Origin: a virus
Virus record (IMG/VR): IMGVR_UViG_3300046836_000302
Span: 1-42,456 of that record
DNA: 42,456 nt
Reading direction: 5' to 3' (one strand)
Both the position numbers and the translations under genes were made by a program. Positions 12,954-18,108 of this stretch are shown here, in pieces (positions within the stretch are counted from its first letter, which is position 1; each line of letters starts with the position of its first letter). Under the pieces are notes generated by a model. It did no database searches. It was not told the origin of the DNA and was given only the letters and a program-made list of their open reading frames with translations.

Positions 12954-12981
12954 TTCTTGACGTTCGGCAATACTAGGGGCC
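12947..12981 (+). promoter_or_regulatory. rightward early promoter (PR-like), leaderless
   Basis: -35 TTGACA (12947-12952), 16-bp spacer, -10 AATACT (12969-12974), then 7 bases to ATG 12982. The spacing equals that of the leftward promoter base for base, and TTGACAATTCTTG is identical in both. The short AGGGG lies only two bases from ATG, too close for ribosome binding, so leaderless initiation is predicted. Confidence 0.75.
12957..12970. promoter_or_regulatory. operator-like inverted repeat 2 in PR
   Basis: TTGAC-GTTC-GGCAA, with 4 of 5 arm pairs matching, lies between -35 and -10 and touches the -10. It is equivalent in position to the perfect TTGCC/GGCAA site in the leftward promoter. Confidence 0.5.
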
Positions 12982-13266
12982 ATGGGAAAACGAGACCAAC
13001 GGGCTGCCGGGCGGCGCCTTCGGGCCGCGATGGAGGCCCAGGGAATGACGCAGGCCGAGCTGAGCAAGCAGGTCCGCGCGTCGCCGGGCGCGGTGAGCCG
13101 CTGGATCGCGGGCGAGCGCCGGCCTTCGCTCGGGAAGGCGATCCTGCTCGAGCAGGTACTGGGGCTGGCGCACACGATGTGGACGCCCGAGGGGGCGACT
13201 CCGTCTCCGGGGGACTCGTCGCTCGATGTGGAAGACACGTCGCTGCACGGTCGAGGTGCAGCGTGA
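12982..13266 (+). CDS. Cro-like XRE regulator, first gene of the right early operon
   Basis: 94 aa. HTH at residues 8-60: GRRLRAAMEAQGMTQAELSK, QVRASPGAVSRWIAGERRPS, then GKAILLEQVLGL. The tail (35 residues) is acidic and Ser-rich. ATG 12982 lies exactly at the predicted transcription start. It faces the repressor across the operator region, the arrangement of cro and cI in lambdoid phages. Its stop overlaps the next GTG. Confidence 0.8.
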   Translation: MGKRDQRAAGRRLRAAMEAQGMTQAELSKQVRASPGAVSRWIAGERRPSLGKAILLEQVLGLAHTMWTPEGATPSPGDSSLDVEDTSLHGRGAA

Positions 13267-13403
13267 GCGCGAGCATGACCCTTGTCGATGCTGAACGCGT
13301 GCAATTTGCAGATGTTGCAGTCTACACGTCCGACCAGTGTGTCACATTGAGCCAACCACTGAACGACCTGCGCGCTAGTGCAGCGGAACGGCACTGCTCA
13401 TGA
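13263..13403 (+). CDS. 46-aa protein, unknown
   Basis: GTG 13263 overlaps the Cro stop and TGA overlaps ATG 13400. It begins VSASMTLVDAERVQFADVAV and ends AAERHCS. Base composition here is less G+C rich than the flanks. Support is from the two overlaps only; a CII-like activator would occupy this position but no HTH is evident. Confidence 0.5.
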   Translation: MSASMTLVDAERVQFADVAVYTSDQCVTLSQPLNDLRASAAERHCS

Positions 13404-13705
13404 CGCCATGGGAAGAGAGCTGGGGCTACGCCACGCGCACGCAAACCGGCAATTGCGCTGAGCTGCACCTCGGCGACGGCCAGCAGATCTGCGTGCAAAT
13501 CGGCATCGACGACGAAGCCGACGCGTACGCCCAGCTCGCCGCTTGCGCCCCCGAGATGGCGCGGCTGCTGCTGGACCTGGAGTGGGCCCACCAGGACCCC
13601 TCATGGGGCCCCGCGTGCCCGGCGTGCGACGCCCTAGAGCGCGCAGGGCATGGGAGGGACTGTCGCCTCGAGCGCGTCCTCCGCAAAGCCGGGGTGAGGC
13701 CGTGA
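13400..13705 (+). CDS. 101-aa protein, unknown
   Basis: ATG 13400 (ATGA overlap). A beta-rich first half (NCAELHLGDGQQICVQIGI) is followed by a helix (AYAQLAACAPEMARLLLDLE) and a Cys cluster (CPACDALERAGHGRDC). This resembles small phage proteins of the nin or early regions that have no assigned function. Confidence 0.6.
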   Translation: MTPWEESWGYATRTQTGNCAELHLGDGQQICVQIGIDDEADAYAQLAACAPEMARLLLDLEWAHQDPSWGPACPACDALERAGHGRDCRLERVLRKAGVRP

Positions 13706-13791
13706 CCATTCTCGCCGCATGCGCGGGTTCCTTCGCGATCGGCTGGGTCGTCGGCCGACTCCTTCGCCCGTGGATCGGGGCGGAGCGGTGA
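13702..13791 (+). CDS. 29-aa single-span membrane peptide
   Basis: GTG 13702 and its stop each overlap neighbours by the GTGA rule. The sequence TILAACAGSFAIGWVVGRLL is one hydrophobic segment with a basic end (RPWIGAER). It is too short to classify, but the coupling on both sides and the clear transmembrane character suggest a real micropeptide. Confidence 0.45.
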   Translation: MTILAACAGSFAIGWVVGRLLRPWIGAER

Positions 13792-14159
13792 GCCGGCTGC
13801 CGCCAGAGGACATGCTGCTCTCCGTCAACGACGTCCGCGAGCTGCTCGGGATCTCTCGGAGCTTCGCCTACGAGGTCATGGCTCGCGTCGGCCTCACCAG
13901 GTTGGCGCCGAAGTGTGTGCGCATCACCAAGAGCGACCTGGACAAGTACCTGAAGGAGCTGAAAGAAGAATGCGACTCGAGCTCCGCAAGCGCGGCAAGT
14001 ACTGGCAGGCCTACGGGGGAGCCTTCCGGAAGTCCACCGGGCACACGAGCGAGCGCAAGGCGCGGCGCCTCGCCGACGCCTGGGAAAAGGAACTCGACGA
14101 CCCCGATCATTTCCGTGCGAACGAAGCCACCGTCGACAGCGCCGCGGAACGGTGGATGA
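13788..14159 (+). CDS. excisionase / AlpA-like HTH protein
   Basis: 123 aa from GTG 13788. Residues 9-60 are a winged-helix excisionase (HTH_17/MerR-like) domain: LLSVNDVRELLGISRSFAYE, VMARVG, then VRITKSDLDKYLKEL. It sits directly ahead of the integrase, as xis genes often do. The C-terminal 60 residues are low-complexity Ser/Pro/Thr/Arg and overlap the integrase gene by 190 bases in another frame, so this tail is probably an overprinted, disordered extension. It should direct excision and may also act as a regulator. Confidence 0.75.
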   Translation: MSRLPPEDMLLSVNDVRELLGISRSFAYEVMARVGLTRLAPKCVRITKSDLDKYLKELKEECDSSSASAASTGRPTGEPSGSPPGTRASARRGASPTPGKRNSTTPIISVRTKPPSTAPRNGG

Positions 14160-14947
14160 AGGAGCTGAAGGCGAGCCACAAGCCGCCGACGGTGCGCTTC
14201 TACGACGTGAAGATCCGCCACGTCCGTCGCCTTCTGGGCGCCGTGCGACTCGCCAAGCTGACCCATGACAAGGTGCTGGCCTACACCGAGAAGCGCCTCT
14301 CCGAGGGCGGCCACCGGCACACCATCCACCGCGAACTGACGGCGCTTCGGCTGACACTGAAGTCTGCCGCGCGCGCGCGCGAGTTCTCTCGCGACCCGAA
14401 AAGCGTCATCCCGCGCTTCCAGCCTGGCTACGAGCCCTCGAAGCACTTCGTCGAGCCCGAGGCCATCTGGGCGGCCATCGCCCACCTGCCCCAGCACCGC
14501 GGCGCGGCCGTGGCCTGGTGCATTGCGACCGCCTGCGACTTCTCCGCCATCTGGACGGCGGAGCGCGGCGACGTGCGGCCGGATCGCGTGCTCGTGCGCG
14601 GATCGAAGACGTCGACCCGAACGCGCGAGGTCCCGCGCGTCAAGGTCATGGAGCCGTTCCTTCGGCACGCCCTGGCCTACGCCGAGCCCACTCCCGCCCG
14701 GCTGCTCTTCCAGATGTGGCACTCGATGCCGCGCGACCTCCGCCGGGCCTGCCGGCGAGCCGGGGTTCCGGAGTTCACCGCGCGGACGCTTCGCCACTCG
14801 GCGGCCACCTGGCTGGTGCGAGCGGGTGTGCCGTACGAGGTCGCGGCCAAGTTCCTCGGGCACGGCAGCACGATCATGCTCCAGCGCGTCTACGGCAACA
14901 TCGCTCCGCCAGACGCGGGGCGACTCATCGACGAGAGGCTCCCGTGA
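13970..14947 (+). CDS. int: tyrosine recombinase (phage integrase)
   Basis: 325 aa from ATG 13970 with purine-rich AAAGAAGA before it. It has an arm-binding N-terminus (ELRKRGKYWQAYGGAF), a SAM-like core-binding domain (about 52-150) and a catalytic domain. Catalytic residues seen: Lys213 (RGSKTS), Arg275 (TLRHSAATWL), His298 (FLGHGS) and Tyr308 (RVYGN). The first catalytic Arg expected in TG-x-R is Asp190 (ATACDFSAIW), and the His of HxxR is Arg272. These variants may define a divergent subfamily or weaken the enzyme. attP lies about 110 bases downstream. Confidence 0.85.
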   Translation: MRLELRKRGKYWQAYGGAFRKSTGHTSERKARRLADAWEKELDDPDHFRANEATVDSAAERWMKELKASHKPPTVRFYDVKIRHVRRLLGAVRLAKLTHDKVLAYTEKRLSEGGHRHTIHRELTALRLTLKSAARAREFSRDPKSVIPRFQPGYEPSKHFVEPEAIWAAIAHLPQHRGAAVAWCIATACDFSAIWTAERGDVRPDRVLVRGSKTSTRTREVPRVKVMEPFLRHALAYAEPTPARLLFQMWHSMPRDLRRACRRAGVPEFTARTLRHSAATWLVRAGVPYEVAAKFLGHGSTIMLQRVYGNIAPPDAGRLIDERLP

Positions 14948-14949
14948 CT

Positions 14950-14964
14950 GTGTCCGGATTGTGC
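14950..14964 (+). promoter_or_regulatory. arm-type repeat, integrase side of attP
   Basis: GTGTCCGGATTGTGC matches 15158-15172 (GTGTCCGAATTGTGC) in 14 of 15 bases, in the same orientation, on the other side of the attP core. A related site in the opposite orientation lies at 14981-14998 (TCCCGATTGTCC on the minus strand). Such flanking repeats are typical of integrase arm-binding sites. Confidence 0.5.
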
Positions 14965-14980
14965 TCGCCCACAGCAGCCA

Positions 14981-14998
14981 ACCCGGACAATCGGGACC
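14981..14998 (-). promoter_or_regulatory. inverted arm-type site
   Basis: On the minus strand GGTCCCGATTGTCCGGGT shares the GTCC-x-RATTGT core with the two direct repeats around attP. It is itself partly palindromic (CCCG ... CGGG). It could be an integrase arm site or an excisionase site. Confidence 0.35.
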
Positions 14999-15049
14999 AT
15001 GCGGACCCACAAAACCCCGTGCAGTACGAAGAAACCGAGGTGAATTGAG

Positions 15050-15250
15050 ATGGCTTCGAGGATTAAAAGTCCGCTGCTCTGCCAACTGAGCTATCGGCCC
15101 AAGATTGCTAAACTATTCGGCAAGCTACGTGCCGCGCGCCCGGCAGTCAAGGGCCGTGTGTCCGAATTGTGCGCGGTCCCGCCCGCTACCGACTCCGACG
15201 ACGATGTCATGGCCGCACTCGGCGGCGTCGTCTCCGGGAGGGCGCCGTGA
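15050..15250 (+). CDS. 66-aa frame reading across attP
   Basis: ATG 15050 has GAGG about a dozen bases upstream, and TGA overlaps the GTG of the next gene, so the frame is joined to the operon. Its first 18 residues (MASRIKSPLLCQLSYRPK) are the antisense of the tRNA-Lys fragment. They are therefore fixed by attP rather than selected as protein. A later GTG at 15157 could start a 31-residue version. In a lysogen the N-terminus would be replaced by host sequence. A real product is uncertain. Confidence 0.4.
   Translation: MASRIKSPLLCQLSYRPKIAKLFGKLRAARPAVKGRVSELCAVPPATDSDDDVMAALGGVVSGRAP
15060..15100 (-). other. attP: attP core: 5' half of a tRNA-Lys(UUU) gene
   Basis: On the minus strand these 41 bases read as tRNA positions 1 to the 3' side of the anticodon stem: acceptor strand GGGCCGA, TA, D arm GCTC-AGTTGGCA-GAGC, A, anticodon stem GCGGA, loop CTTTTAA, then TCC. 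Similarity to a tRNA stops there, so no 3' half exists in the phage. The bases flanking the loop (GAGGA and TCCGC on the plus strand) form an imperfect inverted repeat, as expected for integrase core sites around a 7-bp crossover. A host tRNA-Lys is the likely attB. Confidence 0.75.
15122..15150 (-). promoter_or_regulatory. candidate promoter facing the tRNA-Lys fragment
   Basis: On the minus strand TTGACT (15145-15150), a 17-bp spacer and TAGCTT (15122-15127) point at the tRNA 5' end at 15100. The -35 is good and the -10 weak (3 of 6). Integration would remove the host promoter from the rebuilt tRNA, so a phage-borne promoter here would make sense. Confidence 0.3.
15158..15172 (+). promoter_or_regulatory. 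arm-type repeat, replication side of attP
   Basis: GTGTCCGAATTGTGC is the partner of 14950-14964. The two lie about 100 and 60 bases from the core on either side. Confidence 0.5.
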
Positions 15251-15879
15251 GCGGCTGCCGCTTCTGCAATCGCCCACTGGGTACCGCATCCATCCGGACC
15301 GAACTCGGTTACTTCTGCGGCGCTTCGTGCGCCGCCATGTCTGCCGAGAGCGCCGAGTCGATTAAGCGCGCCATCCTCCTCGAGCAGGGCATCTCGGAGA
15401 TCCCACCGGACTCGGCGACGAGGCCGCAGGGCCAGATCCAGGCCGAGATCGACAGCGTCACTAGGCGACTGCAGGAGGCTCACGAGGAGATGGCGTCGCA
15501 TGCCGTCAAGCCGGTGAGCGGCTGCATCAAGTGCAGCAAGACGCTCTGGGCGTGGGCTGCTCCTGCGGCCGAAGGTGGCTACCACTGCATGGCGTGCTGC
15601 GCCCCAGGCTTTCGCGGGGAGCCGATGCCGTCGTCCGCGGCCCCCGATATCGACTTCCTTCGCCAGCCGTCCGCGGACGCCTACGAGCAGGTTCGCGCCG
15701 TCGAGCCGTGCCCCCACTGCCGCCCCATCGCTGACCAACTCGCCTTCGACCAGGACCGGGCCAACCGCCTCTCCGACGAGTGCGGCCGGCTGGCGACCGA
15801 GAACCGCGAGCTGCTGGCCGAGAACGCCACCCTCCGGCGCAAGCTGGAGCGGGCCGAACGGAAGCGAGGTGCGCAATGA
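15247..15879 (+). CDS. multi-zinc-ribbon plus coiled-coil protein
   Basis: 210 aa from GTG 15247. Cysteine clusters: CRFC with CGASC (residues 4-31, treble-clef-like), CIKCSKT with CMACC (about 92-118), and CPHC (about 157). The last 45 residues are a coiled coil (RLATENRELLAENATLRRKL). The first gene beyond attP, it shares the ribbon-then-zipper design of four other phage genes. A DNA- or RNA-polymerase-binding role is possible, but no family is recognised. Confidence 0.65.
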   Translation: MSGCRFCNRPLGTASIRTELGYFCGASCAAMSAESAESIKRAILLEQGISEIPPDSATRPQGQIQAEIDSVTRRLQEAHEEMASHAVKPVSGCIKCSKTLWAWAAPAAEGGYHCMACCAPGFRGEPMPSSAAPDIDFLRQPSADAYEQVRAVEPCPHCRPIADQLAFDQDRANRLSDECGRLATENRELLAENATLRRKLERAERKRGAQ

Positions 15880-16055
15880 GCCGGCTCATCCGAGTCGAAG
15901 CCCGCGCCCTGCCCGATGGCCGCTGGAGGCTCGTCCGCGAGCACGACGGCGAGGGCGGCGGCGACTCCTGGACCTGCGATGACCTGCTCGACGTGTGGGA
16001 CACGGTCGACGCCGCGTATCGGCCCGACGGGACGGCGCGGGAGTCGCTGCCGTGA
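15876..16055 (+). CDS. 59-aa protein, unknown
   Basis: ATG 15876 (ATGA overlap). It reads SRLIRVEARALPDGRWRLVR, then a helix (CDDLLDVWDTVDAAY): a small beta-hairpin plus helix. Stop overlaps the next GTG. No family is recognised. Confidence 0.55.
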   Translation: MSRLIRVEARALPDGRWRLVREHDGEGGGDSWTCDDLLDVWDTVDAAYRPDGTARESLP

Positions 16056-16255
16056 TCGGGCGCCCTGTTGGCATGGAAGACTGGGCCTGGGCGGCGATCC
16101 GCAAGCTGCGGGCCGACGTGCGAGACCGCGTGCTCGAGCGCAGCGCGATCGTGTGGTTCGGAGGCGGAGTCGCGAAGACGCCTGCCGAGGCGGACGCGAT
16201 CGCGCTGGCGCAGGAGGCCGGCGTCTACCGCGAACTGCCGGGGGTAGGGACATGA
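16052..16255 (+). CDS. 67-aa protein, unknown
   Basis: GTG 16052 overlaps the previous stop and TGA overlaps ATG 16252. It contains MEDWAWAAIRKLRADVRDRV, a helix, and TPAEADAIALAQEAG. No family is recognised. Confidence 0.55.
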   Translation: MIGRPVGMEDWAWAAIRKLRADVRDRVLERSAIVWFGGGVAKTPAEADAIALAQEAGVYRELPGVGT

Positions 16256-16536
16256 GCCGCTTCCGCCCGAAGCAGTTCGCTCCGCCGCGGTCCCGCGCGG
16301 GGCGCGATCAGGCCGTTCGCGAGGCGCTGGGGCTCGGCCCCGTAACGACGACGGAGATGCTCAAGGTGCTCTACCCGGCCGACAATGACCGGGCACCGTG
16401 GGCGCTCCTGGCCTACCGGCGCGGGTGGCTGACCTTCACCGAGTACGCCCTGATCCCGCCCACCGAGATGGGGCCGCTGGAGCGGATGTTCGCGGCCGGC
16501 CCCTTCACGAAGTTCCTTCGGAAGAGGTCCTGGTGA
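16252..16536 (+). CDS. 94-aa possible winged-helix protein
   Basis: The basic N-terminus (SRFRPKQFAPPRSRAGRDQ) precedes REALGLGPVTTTEMLKVLYP and LLAYRRGWLTFTEYALIPP, which look like three helices and a wing. The gene immediately precedes the replication initiator (TGATG overlap), so it may assist initiation or act as a regulator. The fold assignment is a guess. Confidence 0.5.
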   Translation: MSRFRPKQFAPPRSRAGRDQAVREALGLGPVTTTEMLKVLYPADNDRAPWALLAYRRGWLTFTEYALIPPTEMGPLERMFAAGPFTKFLRKRSW

Positions 16537-17414
16537 TGGCTGACTTCGTCAAGGTGCGGACCCACATCACCAACCACGAACGGCTTCTGTCCGCCGGGTC
16601 GGCCGCTCGCGACTTGTACTTCTGGGGGATGCTCTACGCCGGTCAGCATGAGACCGACGGGGGGCTCCCCATGGTCGCCGTCCTGTCGACACCCTGGGGT
16701 CGCGGGGGCAAGGCCAACGTCATCCCGGCTGCCAAGCTGGTCGAGGTCGGCCTATGGGAGCGGACCGACTCGGGCTACCGGATCTGCCGCTGGGCCGAGC
16801 AGGGGAACATGACCCGCGCGGCCCTCGAGGAGAAGCGCCGCTCCGAAAGAGAGCGGAAATCCAAGCAACGGAACTCGTCCTTCCCGATCTGTCCCACTGG
16901 GACACCCACTGGGACAACTGATGGGACATCCACTGGGACATTGGGTGGGACTCCAGCGTCCGCTGGTTCCTCTACCTCTTACTCTCTCTCTGGATCTGGA
17001 TCTGATCAGAAGATCCCAGAAGAGATCCCATCCGCGCGCGAGGCTCCGACCGGCACCCGGCCCAAGCCCGCTCCCGACGCGCCTCCCGACTGGTGGGAGG
17101 GCGTGCTCGAGACGCTGGCCATGAACACCGAGCCCATCGCCGAGCCCGCCCTGGCGTGGCTCCGATACCGCGGCCACCGGCAGACCAAGGGCATGGCGCC
17201 CACCCGCGAGGACGCCCTGTACTGGCTCGGCGGCGTGGTCATCCCGGAGCAGAAGGCCGCCAGGCAGCGCGAGGCCGAACACCGCAAGCGCATGGAGCCG
17301 CGCGGAGGCGTCGCCCCGCCCAACCCGGCCGATCCGGCGAAGTACACCCCCGAGGAGCTACAGCGCCTGGCTGAGCTCGTCCCGATGAAGCGTCGCAACC
17401 GGGAGGTCGCATGA
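16536..17414 (+). CDS. replication initiator candidate
   Basis: 292 aa. The N-terminal 110 residues look like the winged-helix domain of phage replisome organisers: MADFVKVRTHITNHERLLSA, ARDLYFWGMLYAG, then ELTK-like VIPAAKLVEVGLWERTDSGY. A low-complexity linker (about 120-165) is encoded by tandem 12-bp repeats. The C-terminal part (WWEGVLETLAMNTEPIAEPA, ALYWLGGVVIPEQKAARQRE) is helical and could bind helicase or loader. Repeats inside the initiator gene recall lambda O and its origin. No phage helicase or polymerase is present, so host replisome recruitment is expected. Confidence 0.6.
   Translation: MADFVKVRTHITNHERLLSAGSAARDLYFWGMLYAGQHETDGGLPMVAVLSTPWGRGGKANVIPAAKLVEVGLWERTDSGYRICRWAEQGNMTRAALEEKRRSERERKSKQRNSSFPICPTGTPTGTTDGTSTGTLGGTPASAGSSTSYSLSGSGSDQKIPEEIPSAREAPTGTRPKPAPDAPPDWWEGVLETLAMNTEPIAEPALAWLRYRGHRQTKGMAPTREDALYWLGGVVIPEQKAARQREAEHRKRMEPRGGVAPPNPADPAKYTPEELQRLAELVPMKRRNREVA
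16890..16951. repeat. five 12-bp iterons, putative replication origin
   Basis: The core TGGGACA begins at 16898, 16910, 16922 and 16934, with a degenerate copy (TGGGACT) at 16946: exactly 12 bp apart. The first is extended into a perfect inverted repeat, TGTCCCA-C-TGGGACA (16890-16904). The array lies in frame in the initiator gene and encodes a Gly-Thr-rich linker (TGTP, TGTT, DGTS, TGTL). Iterons inside an initiator gene are the arrangement in lambda-type origins. Confidence 0.65.
16972..17030. other. AT-richer stretch with five GATC sites, possible unwinding region
   Basis: Right after the iterons, the sequence becomes pyrimidine-rich (CTACCTCTTACTCTCTCTCT) and lower in G+C than the genome. 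GATC then occurs five times in 35 bp (16993, 16999, 17004, 17012, 17024). An unwinding element is expected next to iterons. The clustered GATC resembles Dam-regulated origins, and the phage encodes a Dam-like enzyme. Confidence 0.45.
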
Positions 17415-17746
17415 AGCCGCTCGGCATCGACCTCGGGAAGCTGGCCGCAGCCGCGTCGCCGCTCTCCGGCGCCCCCGACTGCCCCGGCGGCAACGTCAGG
17501 GTCACCCGCAACGACCTCGCCCAGCTCAAGGCTGGCGGCGAGGTGTTCCAGACCAACCCGCAGGTCATCCCCGCGGACGGCTACGGCTCCGCCCGTGTCG
17601 CCTGCCGCAACCAGGTCGAGCAGCTGGCTGACCCCATCTCCGGCAGCCCGACGTACTATGGGCTCTGCCGGTCGTGCTCGCAGCTCGAGGCCGACAACCG
17701 GGCGTTGCTCCGCGAGCGGCAGAAGATCCGGGAGGGCGGCCGATGA
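17411..17746 (+). CDS. zinc-binding plus short coiled-coil protein
   Basis: 111 aa, ATGA overlap on both sides. Residues 20-90 contain CPGGNVRVTRNDLAQLKAGG, ACRN and a C-terminal CRSCSQLEADNRALLRERQ: a four-cysteine site followed by a leucine-rich helix. The same ribbon-then-helix layout is seen elsewhere in this phage. Function unknown. Confidence 0.6.
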   Translation: MKPLGIDLGKLAAAASPLSGAPDCPGGNVRVTRNDLAQLKAGGEVFQTNPQVIPADGYGSARVACRNQVEQLADPISGSPTYYGLCRSCSQLEADNRALLRERQKIREGGR

Positions 17747-18108
17747 TCTGCGTCACGATCCCCATCCGGACGGTCTCCGAGGCTAACCGGCGCGACCACT
17801 GGGCCGTCCGGGCGAAGCGCACGAAGCAGGCTCGGCAGACCGTCGGGCTCGTCATGGCCGGCTCCCTCTCGTTCCACGGACGGCCGGACTTCCCGCTCGT
17901 CGTGACCCTCACCCGCATCGCCCCGCGCGACCTCGACTCGGACAATCTCGCGATCAGCCAAAAGGGTGTCCGCGATGGCGTGGCCGATGCGCTCGGCATC
18001 GACGACCGCGACCCGCTCGTGGCCTGGCGCTATGACCAGCGCCGGGGAAAGCGCGGGCAATACGCCGTGGAGATCACCATCGTCGGCGCATCCGAGGTGG
18101 CGGCATGA
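17743..18108 (+). CDS. RusA-like Holliday junction resolvase
   Basis: 121 aa. The RusA-type acidic signature is present: PRDLDSDNLAISQKGVRDGV (Asp63, Asp65, Asp67, Asn68, Asp78), ADALGIDDRDPLVAW, and a closing strand GKRGQYAVEITIV. The N-terminal strand ICVTIPI and basic helix (RRDHWAVRAKRTKQA) also fit. Such enzymes cut four-way junctions and resolve branched phage DNA before packaging. With the annealing protein and nuclease it completes a recombination set. ATG 17743 overlaps the prior stop. Confidence 0.75.
   Translation: MICVTIPIRTVSEANRRDHWAVRAKRTKQARQTVGLVMAGSLSFHGRPDFPLVVTLTRIAPRDLDSDNLAISQKGVRDGVADALGIDDRDPLVAWRYDQRRGKRGQYAVEITIVGASEVAA

Noticed and set aside
12888-12983. ATG 12983 as repressor start
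   Set aside because: The extra residues are encoded by the operator and promoter region and have no HTH-like character. Kept as an alternative, not as the main call.
15060-15100. A tRNA-Lys gene on the minus strand
   Set aside because: Only the 5' half (to the anticodon stem) is present; there is no variable loop, T arm or 3' acceptor strand. It is an attachment core, not a functional tRNA.
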